DNA of 64,000 bases from Streptomyces agglomeratus. GTDB taxonomy: Bacteria > Actinomycetota > Actinomycetes > Streptomycetales > Streptomycetaceae. Location: contig NZ_MEHJ01000001.1 in assembly GCF_001746415.1 (NCBI RefSeq), positions 4,602,501 through 4,666,500 on the forward strand. The letters are read 5' to 3'. A program made the position numbers and the translations under genes. Positions 15,758 through 24,187 of the stretch are shown piece after piece. Positions within the stretch are counted from its first letter, which is position 1. Each line of letters starts with the position of its first letter. The notes under the pieces were generated by a model, which was not told the DNA's origin, ran no database searches, and worked only from the letters and a program-made list of their open reading frames with translations.

Positions 15758-16527
15758 CGCGCGCGAAGCTCCATCGCTTCGCGCGCGGCGCGCTCCGTCT
15801 CGTACACCTCGCACATGTGACGGCCGTCCGGCGTGGCCGTGTGCTCGACCTCCCAGAGGCTGACCTCGGTGCGGTCGGCCAGCAGGAACGCGTGCTCGTA
15901 CAGGGTGAAGCCGGCGTCCCGGCCCTCCACGCTGCACTGGCGGCCGAACGCCTGGGTGATCTGGTGGCCCACGGCGTCACTCAGGCGCAGCGCGGCGTCC
16001 GGCCCCGGCCGGTCGGCGTTCTCGGCGCGGCGGAGCACACGGCGCGCGTGGTCGGCGGAGTCGTCCGGGACGAAGACGCGCCGCGCGGCGGGCGGCCGCG
16101 TGGCCATGAGCGTGGCGAGGATTTCGAGATCGGCGTCGAGCCCGGCGCCGCCGCCGTCCGGGTCGCCCCCGTCCACGTCCGCGCAGGACGGGCCGAAGGC
16201 GTCCGTGCCGCCCGGGCGCGGCAGCCTGGACGCGGCCAGCCGGACCTCGGCCGCCTCGGTGTACAGCTCGTGCTGCGTGGTCCCGTCGCGCCCCGCGTTG
16301 TGCGCCAGCTCCCACAACGTGAGCGAGCTGCCGTCGGAGAGCAGGAAGACATGCTTGAACGTTTCGCGGTGCAGCCCCGCGCTGTGGTGCGAGGAATGCA
16401 GGGACGTGCTGTGGGCCAGCGCCGATTCGAGCCGCTCCACCGTGGCGTCGGGCAGGTCGAACGAGTTGAGTGCGCGCCCCAGGAGTCGCTCGAGGTGCTC
16501 CTCGGTTGTCTCGTACGGATCGCTCAA
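15748..16527 (-). CDS. DUF6227-family protein with internal duplication
   Basis: A 259-residue cytosolic protein of unknown function that I associate with the Streptomyces family DUF6227. TTG 16527 is preferred (SDPYETTEEHLERLL..) because GGAGAAA lies just upstream; the frame extends further but without coding character. The two halves are related. FLLSDGSSLTLWELAH (about residue 63) is echoed by FLLADRTEVSLWEVEH (about 221), each followed by a Tyr/Glu-rich helix. No catalytic motif is visible. It stands alone between the fru operon and the P1 peptidase. Confidence 0.75.
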   Translation of the reverse strand: MSDPYETTEEHLERLLGRALNSFDLPDATVERLESALAHSTSLHSSHHSAGLHRETFKHVFLLSDGSSLTLWELAHNAGRDGTTQHELYTEAAEVRLAASRLPRPGGTDAFGPSCADVDGGDPDGGGAGLDADLEILATLMATRPPAARRVFVPDDSADHARRVLRRAENADRPGPDAALRLSDAVGHQITQAFGRQCSVEGRDAGFTLYEHAFLLADRTEVSLWEVEHTATPDGRHMCEVYETERAAREAMELRARVR

Positions 16528-16671
16528 GGGTTTCTCCAGGCCGTCGCCGCTTGTTACTTGCCGAGTGCTCAACGTAGCCCCTGGGTCTGACAACGTCGCC
16601 GGGGTTGAGCAAAACGAAGGGGGCGCACCCGAGGTTCCCGCGCCTCCTGGCCAACTCGCCACGCCGGTACG

Positions 16672-17754
16672 TCAGTAGAGGTCCCGGTACGCCGGGTAAA
16701 CGCCGCCGGGCCCCTCGACCCCCTCCGCCGCCAGCACGGCTTTCACCACCGCACGGGTCAGCGTGTCCGCCCCCGCCCCCAGCACCTCGTTGAGGGCCGC
16801 GACATCCGCGTGCACCGCGAACGCGGGCTCCGGCGAGCCGGCCGACAGCGGCTTCTCACCCGTGGCGAGAGCGAAGACGGTGTCGCCGTCGGTGAGCAGA
16901 TGCACCGGACGCAGGGCCCGCGCGAGCCCGTCGTGCGCCGTCCCGGCGAGTTTCTGCGCCTGCGCCCGCGTCAGCTCCGCGTCGGTGGCGACGACGGCCA
17001 GGGTGGTGTTCAGCGGGGGGAGCGCGGCGCCGTCCGACAGCCGCTGCGTCTGCGCCCGCGCCTCGGCCAGCCTGAGCAGCGCCGCCGCGTGCACGTCCGG
17101 CGGCGGGTAGGCGGTCCGCCCCTGGAAGTAGCTCCCGTAGAGAACGCCGGTCAGCGGATCGACGGCCGAACCGGCGGCGTTGACCACCACGAGCGCCCCC
17201 ACCGTCACGCCGGAGTCGAGTACGACGGAGGCCGTGCCCACGCCGCCCTTCATCGCGCCCGCCACCGCACCGGTGCCCGCCCCCACCCCGCCCTGGGCCA
17301 CCGGCGCCCCGATGCCGGTACGGGCGGCCTCCTCGACGGCGGCCCGCCCGGTCGCGGCGTCCGGCCTGGCCCGCCAGTCGCCGCCGCGCCCGAGGTCGAA
17401 GAGGCAGGCGGCCGGAACCACCGGCACCACCTGCGCCGGGCCGGGCCCGACCCGGAAGCCCCGGCCCTGCTCCTCCAGCCAGGCCATCACTCCGGACGCG
17501 GCGTCGAGCCCGTACGCGCTGCCGCCCGTCAGGACGACGGCGTCGACGCGCTGCACCAGGTTGCGCGGGTCGAGAGCGTCCGTCTCGCGGGTGCCCGGAC
17601 CGCCGCCCCGCACATCCACGGCGGCGACCGCCCCGCCTTCCGGCGCCAGCACGACGGTGGTGCCGCTCAGCGCCCGCTCACCCGGCACACGCGCGTGGCC
17701 CACGCGCAGTCCGGCCACATCGGTCAGGGCGTCGGCCCTCGTCTCGTGTCCCAT
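16672..17754 (-). CDS. P1-family peptidase (DmpA/L-aminopeptidase-D-esterase type)
   Basis: A 360-residue Ntn-fold hydrolase that is made as a precursor and cleaves itself into two chains. MGHETRADALTDVAGLRVGHA, VVLTGGSAYGLDAASGVMAWLEEQGRGF and KGGVGTASVVLDSGVTVGALVVVN are family landmarks; the Ser in GTAS is the candidate nucleophile and cleavage point. The ATG at 17754 is chosen; upstream codons in the open frame overlap the divergent small gene and lack conservation. Likely cytosolic; it may act on beta- or N-terminal peptides, but substrate range in this family is broad. Confidence 0.88.
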   Translation of the reverse strand: MGHETRADALTDVAGLRVGHARVPGERALSGTTVVLAPEGGAVAAVDVRGGGPGTRETDALDPRNLVQRVDAVVLTGGSAYGLDAASGVMAWLEEQGRGFRVGPGPAQVVPVVPAACLFDLGRGGDWRARPDAATGRAAVEEAARTGIGAPVAQGGVGAGTGAVAGAMKGGVGTASVVLDSGVTVGALVVVNAAGSAVDPLTGVLYGSYFQGRTAYPPPDVHAAALLRLAEARAQTQRLSDGAALPPLNTTLAVVATDAELTRAQAQKLAGTAHDGLARALRPVHLLTDGDTVFALATGEKPLSAGSPEPAFAVHADVAALNEVLGAGADTLTRAVVKAVLAAEGVEGPGGVYPAYRDLY

Positions 17755-17835
17755 GAAGTCCTGCGTATCACGCGGCGAACCCCGGGGGGCCGAGGTCGCG
17801 GAGAACGCCGGGACACCGGGGCCGGCCCTCCGCCG

Positions 17836-17841
17836 TACCCT
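17836..17841 (+). promoter_or_regulatory. -10 element, probable leaderless transcript
   Basis: TACCCT ends six bases before ATG 17848. Confidence 0.4.
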
Positions 17842-17847
17842 GGAACC

Positions 17848-18072
17848 ATGAGCACCGCCCCCGCCCACGGACCGCGAGATCCGGAGCAGACGTCCCAGCA
17901 GAAGGCCGAGCGCGACCCGCGGCCGAAGCCGGCGCTGGACTTCGGCGATCCACTGGACCACCAATCAGCGGACGACACGGACCGGGGGTGGGGCGAGCGG
18001 CCTCCCGGCAGTGGTGGCAGCGCGGCCGACCTCGCCCGGTTCCTGGACGAGAAGCCGCCCCACCACCTGTGA
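17848..18072 (+). CDS. Small hydrophilic protein of unknown function
   Basis: A 74-residue acidic, Pro/Gly-rich protein with no membrane segment or recognised domain. It opens MSTAPAHGPRDPEQ and ends with a short helix-forming stretch SAADLARFLDEKPPHHL. Its position, convergent with mscL and divergent from the P1 peptidase, seems conserved in Streptomyces as far as I recall. A TACCCT box six bases before the ATG suggests leaderless expression. Function unknown; probably real because codon use is strongly GC3-biased in this frame. Confidence 0.6.
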   Translation: MSTAPAHGPRDPEQTSQQKAERDPRPKPALDFGDPLDHQSADDTDRGWGERPPGSGGSAADLARFLDEKPPHHL

Positions 18073-18082
18073 GCGACCCGGG

Positions 18083-18559
18083 CTACGGCGTGTTGTCGTG
18101 GCCCGAGCCGCGCTGGGCGACCAGGGCGTCCCTGATCTCCTTCAGCAGCTCGATCTCGGTGACCTCCATGATCTCCGTGGTGGCCTCCTTCGCCTTGTCC
18201 CGGGCCGCCCGCCTCGCCAGGTACTTGGCCATGGGCAGGACCATGAGGAAGTAGACGACCGCGGCGGTGATCAGGAAGCTGAGTGCGGCGCTCAGGACGA
18301 GCCCCCAGTTGATCGGGATGCCCTGCATCACGCCGTTCTCGTCCGGCCGGCACGGCTGCTTCAGGCAGGAGCTGTACTTCTCCAGATCCTGCGTGCCGAA
18401 CGCACCGACCAGCGGGTTGATCACGCCCTTGACGATCGAGTTCACGACGTTGGTGAACGCGGCGCCGATGACCACAGCGACAGCCAGATCGATCACATTG
18501 CCGCGCATCAGGAAGGCCTTGAAGCCCGCCAGAACGGTCTGCTTCTTCTCCTCGCTCAC
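18083..18559 (-). CDS. mscL: Large-conductance mechanosensitive channel MscL
   Basis: A 158-residue homopentameric channel that opens under hypo-osmotic shock. The family start GFKAFLMRGNVIDLAVAVVIGAAFTNVVNSIV is followed by a periplasmic loop, a second membrane helix (INWGLVLSAALSFLITAAVVYFLMV) and a charged C-terminal helix. The loop has a Cys pair (SSCLKQPC) that could form a disulphide. GTG 18559 with AAGAGG upstream is preferred over GTG 18577. Its C-terminal tail is longer than in E. coli. Confidence 0.96.
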   Translation of the reverse strand: MSEEKKQTVLAGFKAFLMRGNVIDLAVAVVIGAAFTNVVNSIVKGVINPLVGAFGTQDLEKYSSCLKQPCRPDENGVMQGIPINWGLVLSAALSFLITAAVVYFLMVLPMAKYLARRAARDKAKEATTEIMEVTEIELLKEIRDALVAQRGSGHDNTP

Positions 18560-18682
18560 GGATGAGCCTCTTTTCACATGTACTGGGGGCGGAACAAACA
18601 GTTCCGAAACCTACGTCAGCAGGTGACGGCCCTGTCCAATCGCCGTCCACGTACCAGTGACATGACAGATCGCCAGTTCTAG

Positions 18683-19312
18683 TCAGCACAAGGTCACCGC
18701 CAGTTGGGACGTCGCTCCCGCACCGGCCAGTTCCGCGGCCGTGGCGCGCGGCACCGCCAGCACGACCAGCGCCCCGCCGCCTCCGTCGGCGAACGTCTCG
18801 TGCGCCTCGGGGACTTGCGTCACCCGCACACCGGCGGCCACCACGCGGGCCTCCGGCGACCGGCCGCCCCGCGGCGGCGACCCGGCGGCCGCAGCGATCA
18901 CATCGACGCGGTCTCCCCGGCGCAGCAGCCGCACGGTCGCTGCGTCCGCGATGCGCACCGGAGCGGACACCAGGCGCACCGGCGGCCGCTCGCGCCCCCG
19001 CGCCCCGCCCCCGCCGCCCCGTGCCCCGTCGGACGCCCGGACCTCCGCCCGGTCCCGGTCCTGTGCCTGGGCGCGCGCCTGGGCCGCACCGCCCGCGCGC
19101 CCCGCGTCACGCGCGCCCGAGGCGGCCAGCGCGGCGGCGGTCATCGCCAGTCCGGCCGCCATCGCGCGCCTCCTGCGCCGCACCGCGCGCCGGAGCCGGT
19201 GCCTGCCCCCGTGCACTCGCAGGGGAGCGAACGCGGGCACGCCGTTCGGATCCGATCCCGGAACGGGCGCCGGGGGAATGGGGACGTAGGGGTAGAGGGA
19301 CACGGTGACCAC
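18683..19312 (-). CDS. SAF/CpaB-like (RcpC-type) membrane-associated protein
   Basis: A 209-residue protein with a basic N-terminus (RLRRAVRRRRRAM) and one membrane segment (AAGLAMTAAALAASGA) near residues 52-67. A low-complexity stretch follows, then a compact domain from about residue 108: PVRLVSAPVRIADAATVRLLRRGDRVDVIAA, EARVVAAGVRVTQVP, ALVVLAVPRATAAELAGA. This domain resembles the SAF/RcpC fold of Flp-pilus CpaB proteins. No pilus genes are nearby, so a pilus role is doubtful. It lies between mtnP and mscL on the same strand. The start (GTG 19312 or 19303) is uncertain. Confidence 0.6.
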   Translation of the reverse strand: MVTVSLYPYVPIPPAPVPGSDPNGVPAFAPLRVHGGRHRLRRAVRRRRRAMAAGLAMTAAALAASGARDAGRAGGAAQARAQAQDRDRAEVRASDGARGGGGGARGRERPPVRLVSAPVRIADAATVRLLRRGDRVDVIAAAAGSPPRGGRSPEARVVAAGVRVTQVPEAHETFADGGGGALVVLAVPRATAAELAGAGATSQLAVTLC

Positions 19313-19490
19313 CGCCTGCCACGGGGAGTTCCGCCTGAACGCTCCTCACGATCCCGTTCCGGCCGGAATCCCGCCGGGCCCTGTGGACAGCGCCCCGACT
19401 GTGGAAAACCCGGCCACCCCCGACCCGCACCCGCCCGTCCCTCCGGCCCGCACGTGTGCCCGTCCCACCCGGCCCGTCCCACCCGCCCGT

Positions 19491-19516
19491 CCCGCTAAGG
19501 CAGCCCGCTAAGGCAG
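19491..19516 (-). repeat. Exact 13-bp tandem duplication spanning the mtnP stop codon
   Basis: CCCGCTAAGGCAG at 19491-19503 and 19504-19516. The complement of the stop is at 19508-19510 inside the second copy. Confidence 0.9.
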
Positions 19517-20347
19517 CGTGATCCCCGTGTCGAGACCGTCCAGCGCCCGCCCGCACAGACAGTCGCGCGCCTCGTCCGCCGGCAGCCCTGCCACCGCGTC
19601 GAAGAGCACGTTCCGCAGCCGGTCCACATTCGCCGCGAACACCGTCAGCACCTCTTCGTGCGAGACGCCCTCACCGGTCTCCGCCCCGGCGTCCAGGTCC
19701 GTCACCAGCGCCAAGGAGGTGTAGCAAAGCCCCAGCTCCCGGGCGAGTACGGCCTCCGGGTGCCCCGTCATGCCGACCACCGACCAGCCCGCCGCCGCGT
19801 GCCACCGCGACTCCGCCCGCGTCGAGAACCGCGGCCCCTCTATGACGACCAGCGTCCCGCCGTCCGCCGGCTCCCACTCCCGCCCGCGCGCGGCCGCGAG
19901 CGCGGCCCGGCGGCCGGCGGGGCAGTACGGGTCGGCGAAGGCCACGTGTACGACATTCGGCAGCCTGCCGTCGACCGGTGTCTCACCGTCGTAGAACGTC
20001 TGCGCGCGCGCCTTCGTACGGTCCACCAGCTGATCCGGTACGACCAGGGTTCCGGGCCCGTACTCGACCCGCAGCCCGCCCACCGCGCACGGCCCCAGCA
20101 CCTGCCGCGCGCCGACGGAACGCAGCGCCCACAGGTTGGCCCGGTAGTTGATGCGGTGCGGCGGCAGGTGGTGGCCGCGCCCGTGGCGGGGCAGGAAGGC
20201 GACCCGCCGCCCCGCTATCTCACCGAGGAAGAGCGAATCGCTCGGCTTCCCGTACGGGGTGTCCACCTCGACCTCGGTCACGTCCTCCAGGAAGGAGTAG
20301 AAGCCGGAGCCGCCGATCACACCGATCTCTGCGTTCGCGTTCGCCAT
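19508..20347 (-). CDS. mtnP: S-methyl-5'-thioadenosine phosphorylase
   Basis: A 279-residue phosphorylase that splits methylthioadenosine into adenine and methylthioribose 1-phosphate in methionine salvage. The PNP/MTAP family 2 pattern is present: IGVIGGSGFYSF (phosphate loop), PRHGRGHHLPPHRINYRANLWAL, the signature VVIEGPRFSTRAES, and VVGMTGHPEAVLARELGLCY for the base site. ATG 20347 starts MANANAEIG. A TACTGT box seven bases upstream points to a leaderless transcript. It follows fmdB, with a terminator between them. Confidence 0.93.
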   Translation of the reverse strand: MANANAEIGVIGGSGFYSFLEDVTEVEVDTPYGKPSDSLFLGEIAGRRVAFLPRHGRGHHLPPHRINYRANLWALRSVGARQVLGPCAVGGLRVEYGPGTLVVPDQLVDRTKARAQTFYDGETPVDGRLPNVVHVAFADPYCPAGRRAALAAARGREWEPADGGTLVVIEGPRFSTRAESRWHAAAGWSVVGMTGHPEAVLARELGLCYTSLALVTDLDAGAETGEGVSHEEVLTVFAANVDRLRNVLFDAVAGLPADEARDCLCGRALDGLDTGITLP

Positions 20348-20354
20348 GGCCGTC

Positions 20355-20360
20355 ACAGTA
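20355..20360 (-). promoter_or_regulatory. -10 element of a probable leaderless mtnP transcript
   Basis: TACTGT on the minus strand, ending seven bases before the mtnP ATG. Confidence 0.45.
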
Positions 20361-20381
20361 GCCGGGCGCGGAAACGCCGAG

Positions 20382-20408
20382 GACCCCGCCGTCCGAAACG
20401 GCGGGGTC
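20382..20408 (-). terminator. Terminator hairpin after fmdB
   Basis: GACCCCGCCGT / ACGGCGGGGTC, an 11-bp perfect stem with a 5-base loop, 19 bases past the fmdB stop and before the mtnP promoter. Confidence 0.75.
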
Positions 20409-20426
20409 ACCCATGAAGCGGTGGGC

Positions 20427-20774
20427 CTAGGCGGCCGTGGTGCTGCTGGAAGAGCTGCTGGAGCCGGAGCTCGACGACGCGGCGGCGGGCTTGGAGTCGG
20501 ACCCCGAGGACCCGGACGAACCCGACGAGCCCGAGGACGACGACGCACCGGCGGCGGTCTTCGAGGACGACGTGGCCGGCGTGCTGCTCGACGAGGAGCC
20601 GCGGCTGTCGTTCCGGTAGAACCCGGAGCCCTTGAAGACGATGCCGACCGCGGAGAACACCTTCTTCAGGCGCCCCTCACAGCTGGGGCACACGGTCAGC
20701 GCGTCATCGGTGAACTTCTGCACCGCCTCGAGGCCTTCGCCGCACTCGGTGCACTGGTACTGATAGGTCGGCAC
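20427..20774 (-). CDS. FmdB-family zinc-ribbon protein with Ser-rich tail
   Basis: A 115-residue protein. The first 50 residues are a CxxC-CxxC zinc ribbon (YQCTECGEGLEAVQKF, VCPSCEGRLKKVFSAVGI, then FKGSGFYRND), the FmdB/CxxC_CXXC_SSSS family. From residue 57 the tail is almost only Ser, Gly, Ala and Thr, hence disordered. The family name comes from a putative formamidase regulator, but the molecular role is not established. Its own terminator separates it from mtnP. Confidence 0.88.
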   Translation of the reverse strand: MPTYQYQCTECGEGLEAVQKFTDDALTVCPSCEGRLKKVFSAVGIVFKGSGFYRNDSRGSSSSSTPATSSSKTAAGASSSSGSSGSSGSSGSDSKPAAASSSSGSSSSSSSTTAA

Positions 20775-20840
20775 TTGCTCCTCCTGGCACTCTCACTCGA
20801 TGAGTGCTAACGACGTTCCATACTGACGTATTCCGCGCGA

Positions 20841-22106
20841 TCAGTCCACCGTCACAGGCACTCGGTGACTCACGCCACGCGCGGCGACCCGGCCCGGAGC
20901 CTTCGGTGCGAGCCGCGAGCGCAGCGCCACCAGGGTGACCAGGGCCAGCCCGGTGCCCACCAGGGGTACCAGGAAACCGGCGCTCGCGCCGTTGGCGTCC
21001 GCCAGCCGTCCCGCGACGGTGACGCCCGCGGCCTGGCCGAGCGCGACCGCGCCGGTCAGCCACGTGAACGCCTCGGTACGGGCCGAGGCCGGCACCAGCG
21101 TCTCGATCATCGTGTATCCGGTGATCAGTGCTGGCGCGATGCACAGACCGACCAGCAGCCCCAGACCCGCGAGCAGCGGCACGGAGTGCACCGCCCACAG
21201 CCCCGAGGCGGCCAGCGTCAGCGCCGCGTACCCCACGATCAGACGGCGGCGGGGGCCGACCTTCCAGGCGATCGCGCCGCACGCGATACCGGCGAGCATG
21301 TTGCCCGCGGCGAACGTTCCGTAGAGCAGCCCGTTCACGCCCGGATTGCCGATCTCCTCGGAGAACGCGGTCAGCGAGACCTGCATTCCGCCGAAGACCG
21401 CTCCGATGCCGAGGAAGGCTCCCGCGAGCACCCGTACGCCGGGCACGGACAGGGCGGATACGCGCGGCCCGTCGGTCAGCGACAGGCGGCCCGCCTGCGG
21501 CTGGGTGCGCCGCTGTACGGCGAAGAACAGTCCGCCGACCAGAGTGAGCGTGGCCTCGGCGACCAGACCGGCCGCCGGGTGCACACCGGTGCACAGGGCG
21601 GTCGCGAGGACCGGCCCGACGACGAAGGTGAACTCGTCCGTCACGGACTCGAAGGCCGCGGCGGTCGACATGAGGGGCGAGCCCTCCAGCTTGGCGGCCC
21701 AGCGTGCCCGCACCATCGGACCGATCTGCGGAACGGACGCACCCGTGGGAACGGCCGCGGCGAAGAGCGCCCACATGGGCGCTCCGGAGAGCGCGAGCAC
21801 CGTCAGCGTCACGACGGAAGCGGTGTGCACGAGAACGCCCGGAATCAGAACGGCGCTCTGCCCGAAGCGGTCGGCGAGCTTGCCGCTCTGCGGCGCGAAC
21901 AGGGCCATGGAAACGCCGGTGACGGCGGCGACAGCGCCCGCGCTGCCGTACGACCCGGTGGTGTGCTGCACGAGCAGCACGATGCCGATGGTCAGCATCG
22001 CGAAGGGCTGGCGTGCCAGGAACCCGGGCAACAGGTACGTCCACGCTCCAGGGGTGCGGAGCAGCTGGCCGTAGCCGGGGCGGGTGGTGGTGACCGTGTC
22101 GGACAC
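20841..22106 (-). CDS. MFS transporter (12-TM, DHA1/3-like)
   Basis: A 421-residue permease. About twelve hydrophobic segments alternate with short loops, and motif A is SGKLADRFGQSAVL near residue 75. There is no clear family-specific substrate signature. GTG 22106 (SDTVTTTRPGYGQLL) is preferred to the ATG at 22148 because the region before it is charged and lies over a AAAGG ribosome site. Upstream is a 373-bp gap with an 11-bp-arm inverted repeat that may regulate it. Confidence 0.85.
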   Translation of the reverse strand: MSDTVTTTRPGYGQLLRTPGAWTYLLPGFLARQPFAMLTIGIVLLVQHTTGSYGSAGAVAAVTGVSMALFAPQSGKLADRFGQSAVLIPGVLVHTASVVTLTVLALSGAPMWALFAAAVPTGASVPQIGPMVRARWAAKLEGSPLMSTAAAFESVTDEFTFVVGPVLATALCTGVHPAAGLVAEATLTLVGGLFFAVQRRTQPQAGRLSLTDGPRVSALSVPGVRVLAGAFLGIGAVFGGMQVSLTAFSEEIGNPGVNGLLYGTFAAGNMLAGIACGAIAWKVGPRRRLIVGYAALTLAASGLWAVHSVPLLAGLGLLVGLCIAPALITGYTMIETLVPASARTEAFTWLTGAVALGQAAGVTVAGRLADANGASAGFLVPLVGTGLALVTLVALRSRLAPKAPGRVAARGVSHRVPVTVD

Positions 22107-22311
22107 GGTCCTTGCCTTTCTGCCGCCTGGTGACGCTCCCCTGTGCACGCGAGTGTGTGCGTGCGGGAGCCGCCGAGAGCTGTCCTCTTGCGCAGGACCG
22201 GCGGTAGATACCAGGACACCCGCGGAGAGGGGGCCGGCCGCCGTACGGTCGCGCCAGCTCTGCGTCAGGCAGAGTTGGTCGATCAGTAGACCTTCATGTT
22301 ACAGGGCGGTC

Positions 22312-22352
22312 GGTGTGACGCACCTGTGATTACGAACGGAATGCGTCACACC
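22312..22352. promoter_or_regulatory. Inverted repeat with paired flanking motif
   Basis: GGTGTGACGCA (22312-22322) and TGCGTCACACC (22342-22352) are perfect 11-bp arms around 19 bases. Each arm overlaps or abuts the same direct motif CACCTGTGAT (22321-22330 and 22352-22361). It could be a dual operator for the MFS gene or an unusual terminator of the antiporter gene. Confidence 0.5.
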
Positions 22353-22402
22353 ACCTGTGATCAATGCCATGCCCATGGGATGGCAGCACGGGCACCGGAC
22401 AA

Positions 22403-22456
22403 GGACGACCCGTGCGAGCGGGACGACCCGTGCGAGCGGGACGATCAGGGCGAGCA
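22403..22456 (+). repeat. 18-bp tandem repeat x3
   Basis: Units start at 22403, 22421 and 22439. The first two are identical (GGACGACCCGTGCGAGCG) and the third is decayed. It lies 24 bp beyond the antiporter stop codon. Confidence 0.85.
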
Positions 22457-22479
22457 GGACGCCCAGCGCGGGCAGCCGC

Positions 22480-24006
22480 TCAGTGCGCGCTGTTGCCGCC
22501 CGTTCCGAGCCACCCGGCCAGCTTTCCGCCCTGCCCCACCGCCCGCAGCCGCCGCTCGGCGGCGTCCCGTACCGGATCGGTGGTCACGACGAGCAGCTCG
22601 TCGCCGCGCCGCAGCACGGTCGTGGGAAGGGGTACGAAGCTGGTTCCCTCCCGTACGACCAGGGTGACCGCGGCCCCGTGCGGCAGCCGCAGCTCGGCCA
22701 CCTCCACGCCGTGCATCCGCGACCTCTCGGGGATCGCGACGGACAGCAGGTGTCCGCGCAGCCGCTCCAGCGGCGCCGACTCGATGCCCAGGTCCGCGGC
22801 CTCCGAGGGGTCGTCGCCGAGCCGCAGCCACTTCGCCAGCCAGGGCAGCGTCGGCCCCTGCACGAGGGTGTAGACGACGACCAGGACGAAGACGATGTTG
22901 AAGATCCGGTCGCTGCCCTCCACCTCCGACACCAGCGGAATGGTCGCCAGGATGATGGGCACCGCTCCGCGCAGCCCGGCCCACGACATCAGGGCCTGTT
23001 CCTGCCACGGAATCCGGAACGGCAGCAGGCTGATCAGCGCCGACAGGGGCCGCGCGATCATGGTGAGCACGAGTCCCACCATCACCGCGGGCCAGAAGTC
23101 GGCCAGCAGCTCGTGCGGCGTCACCAGCAGGCCGAGCAGGACGAACATCCCGATCTGCGCGATCCAGCCGAGCCCGTCCGCGAATCCGCGCGTGGCCGGC
23201 CAGTGCGGCAGCTTGGAGTTGCCGAGCACCATCGCGGCCAGGTACACGGCGAGGAACCCGCTGCCGTGCGCGATCGCTCCGGCGGCGTACGCCGATACGG
23301 CGATGGCCATGACCGCGATCGGATAGAGACCGGACGCGGGAAGCGCCACGTGGCGCAGCGCGTACGCGCCGAGCCATCCCATCGCGAGACCGACGGACGC
23401 GCCGATCGCCAGTTCGAGGACGATCGTGCCGAGCAGGACGTACCACTCGTCCACCGGGCCGACCGTCGAGAAGGCGACCACCAGGATCACGACGGGGGCG
23501 TCGTTGAAGCCCGACTCCGCCTCCAGCACACCGGTGATCCGGGAGGGCAGCGGAACCTTGCGCAGTACGGAGAAGACCGCGGCGGCGTCCGTCGACGAGA
23601 CGACCGCACCGATGATCAGTGACTGCCGCCAGTCGAGACCGACGAGATAGTGCGCACCGGCGGCCGTGACGCCCACGCTCACCGCGACGCCGACGGTCGA
23701 CAGGACCACCGCGGCGGGCAACGCGGGCTTGATCTCCTTCCACTTCGTACCCAGGCCACCCTCGGCCAGGATCACCACAAGTGCGGCATAGCCGATCACC
23801 TGCGTCAGTTCGGCATTGTCGAACTTGACGTCGAAGATGCCGTCCTGCCCTATGGCGATCCCGATCCCGAGGTACAGCAGCAGGCTGGGAAGCCCGCTCC
23901 GGGACGAAATGCGCACGGCCGCGACGGCGATGAGAAGAACGAGCGAGCAGATGAGCAGGAGTTCATTGAGCTGGTGGACAGTCAGCGGCCGTTCCTTCCC
24001 TCGCAC
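22480..24006 (-). CDS. CPA1-type K+(Na+)/H+ antiporter with C-terminal TrkA-C domain
   Basis: A 508-residue inner-membrane exchanger of the NhaP2/CvrA group. About 12-13 membrane segments cover residues 12-390. The ion-binding Asp pair region is GLDWRQSLIIGAVVSSTDAAAVF, and ESGFNDAPVVILV is the discontinuous-helix motif. A TrkA-C-like regulatory domain follows (residues about 410-495: VEVAELRLPHGAAVTLVVREG, PLPTTVLRRGDELLVVT). The start is uncertain: GTG 24006, or a non-canonical CTG 21 bases later that is better placed for GGGAAGGA. Role: pH and potassium balance. Confidence 0.88.
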   Translation of the reverse strand: MRGKERPLTVHQLNELLLICSLVLLIAVAAVRISSRSGLPSLLLYLGIGIAIGQDGIFDVKFDNAELTQVIGYAALVVILAEGGLGTKWKEIKPALPAAVVLSTVGVAVSVGVTAAGAHYLVGLDWRQSLIIGAVVSSTDAAAVFSVLRKVPLPSRITGVLEAESGFNDAPVVILVVAFSTVGPVDEWYVLLGTIVLELAIGASVGLAMGWLGAYALRHVALPASGLYPIAVMAIAVSAYAAGAIAHGSGFLAVYLAAMVLGNSKLPHWPATRGFADGLGWIAQIGMFVLLGLLVTPHELLADFWPAVMVGLVLTMIARPLSALISLLPFRIPWQEQALMSWAGLRGAVPIILATIPLVSEVEGSDRIFNIVFVLVVVYTLVQGPTLPWLAKWLRLGDDPSEAADLGIESAPLERLRGHLLSVAIPERSRMHGVEVAELRLPHGAAVTLVVREGTSFVPLPTTVLRRGDELLVVTTDPVRDAAERRLRAVGQGGKLAGWLGTGGNSAH

Positions 24007-24187
24007 GCCTGCCGGATCGTTCCTCCGGCGGCCGGTACTTCGTTACCTTACCTAATCTTTAACGCTTCCTTGACGCGCGGGACCGTCCGTACGATCGCCG
24101 TTGCGGGCACCGAGTCCAGGGCGCGAGAGCGCTGCGCCTATGGTTGCTCCAGCACTCAAGGACCACCCTGCCCCTCGAAGGACAGCG

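Larger units (their letters stand above)
22107..22479. other. 373-bp intergenic region between antiporter and MFS genes
   Basis: Holds the MFS promoter region, an inverted repeat (22312-22352) and an 18-bp tandem repeat (22403-22456). I see no RNA gene or open frame with coding character. Confidence 0.6.

Noticed and set aside
18683..19312. Evidence for a Flp-pilus locus
   Set aside because: Only a SAF/CpaB-like domain is seen. No tad, cpaA/C/E/F or pilin genes lie nearby, so a pilus is not supported here.
24101..24187. Longer N-terminus for the penicillin-acylase protein
   Set aside because: The extra codons lack coding character. ATG 24188 has a good ribosome site and starts a proper basic-plus-hydrophobic export signal.
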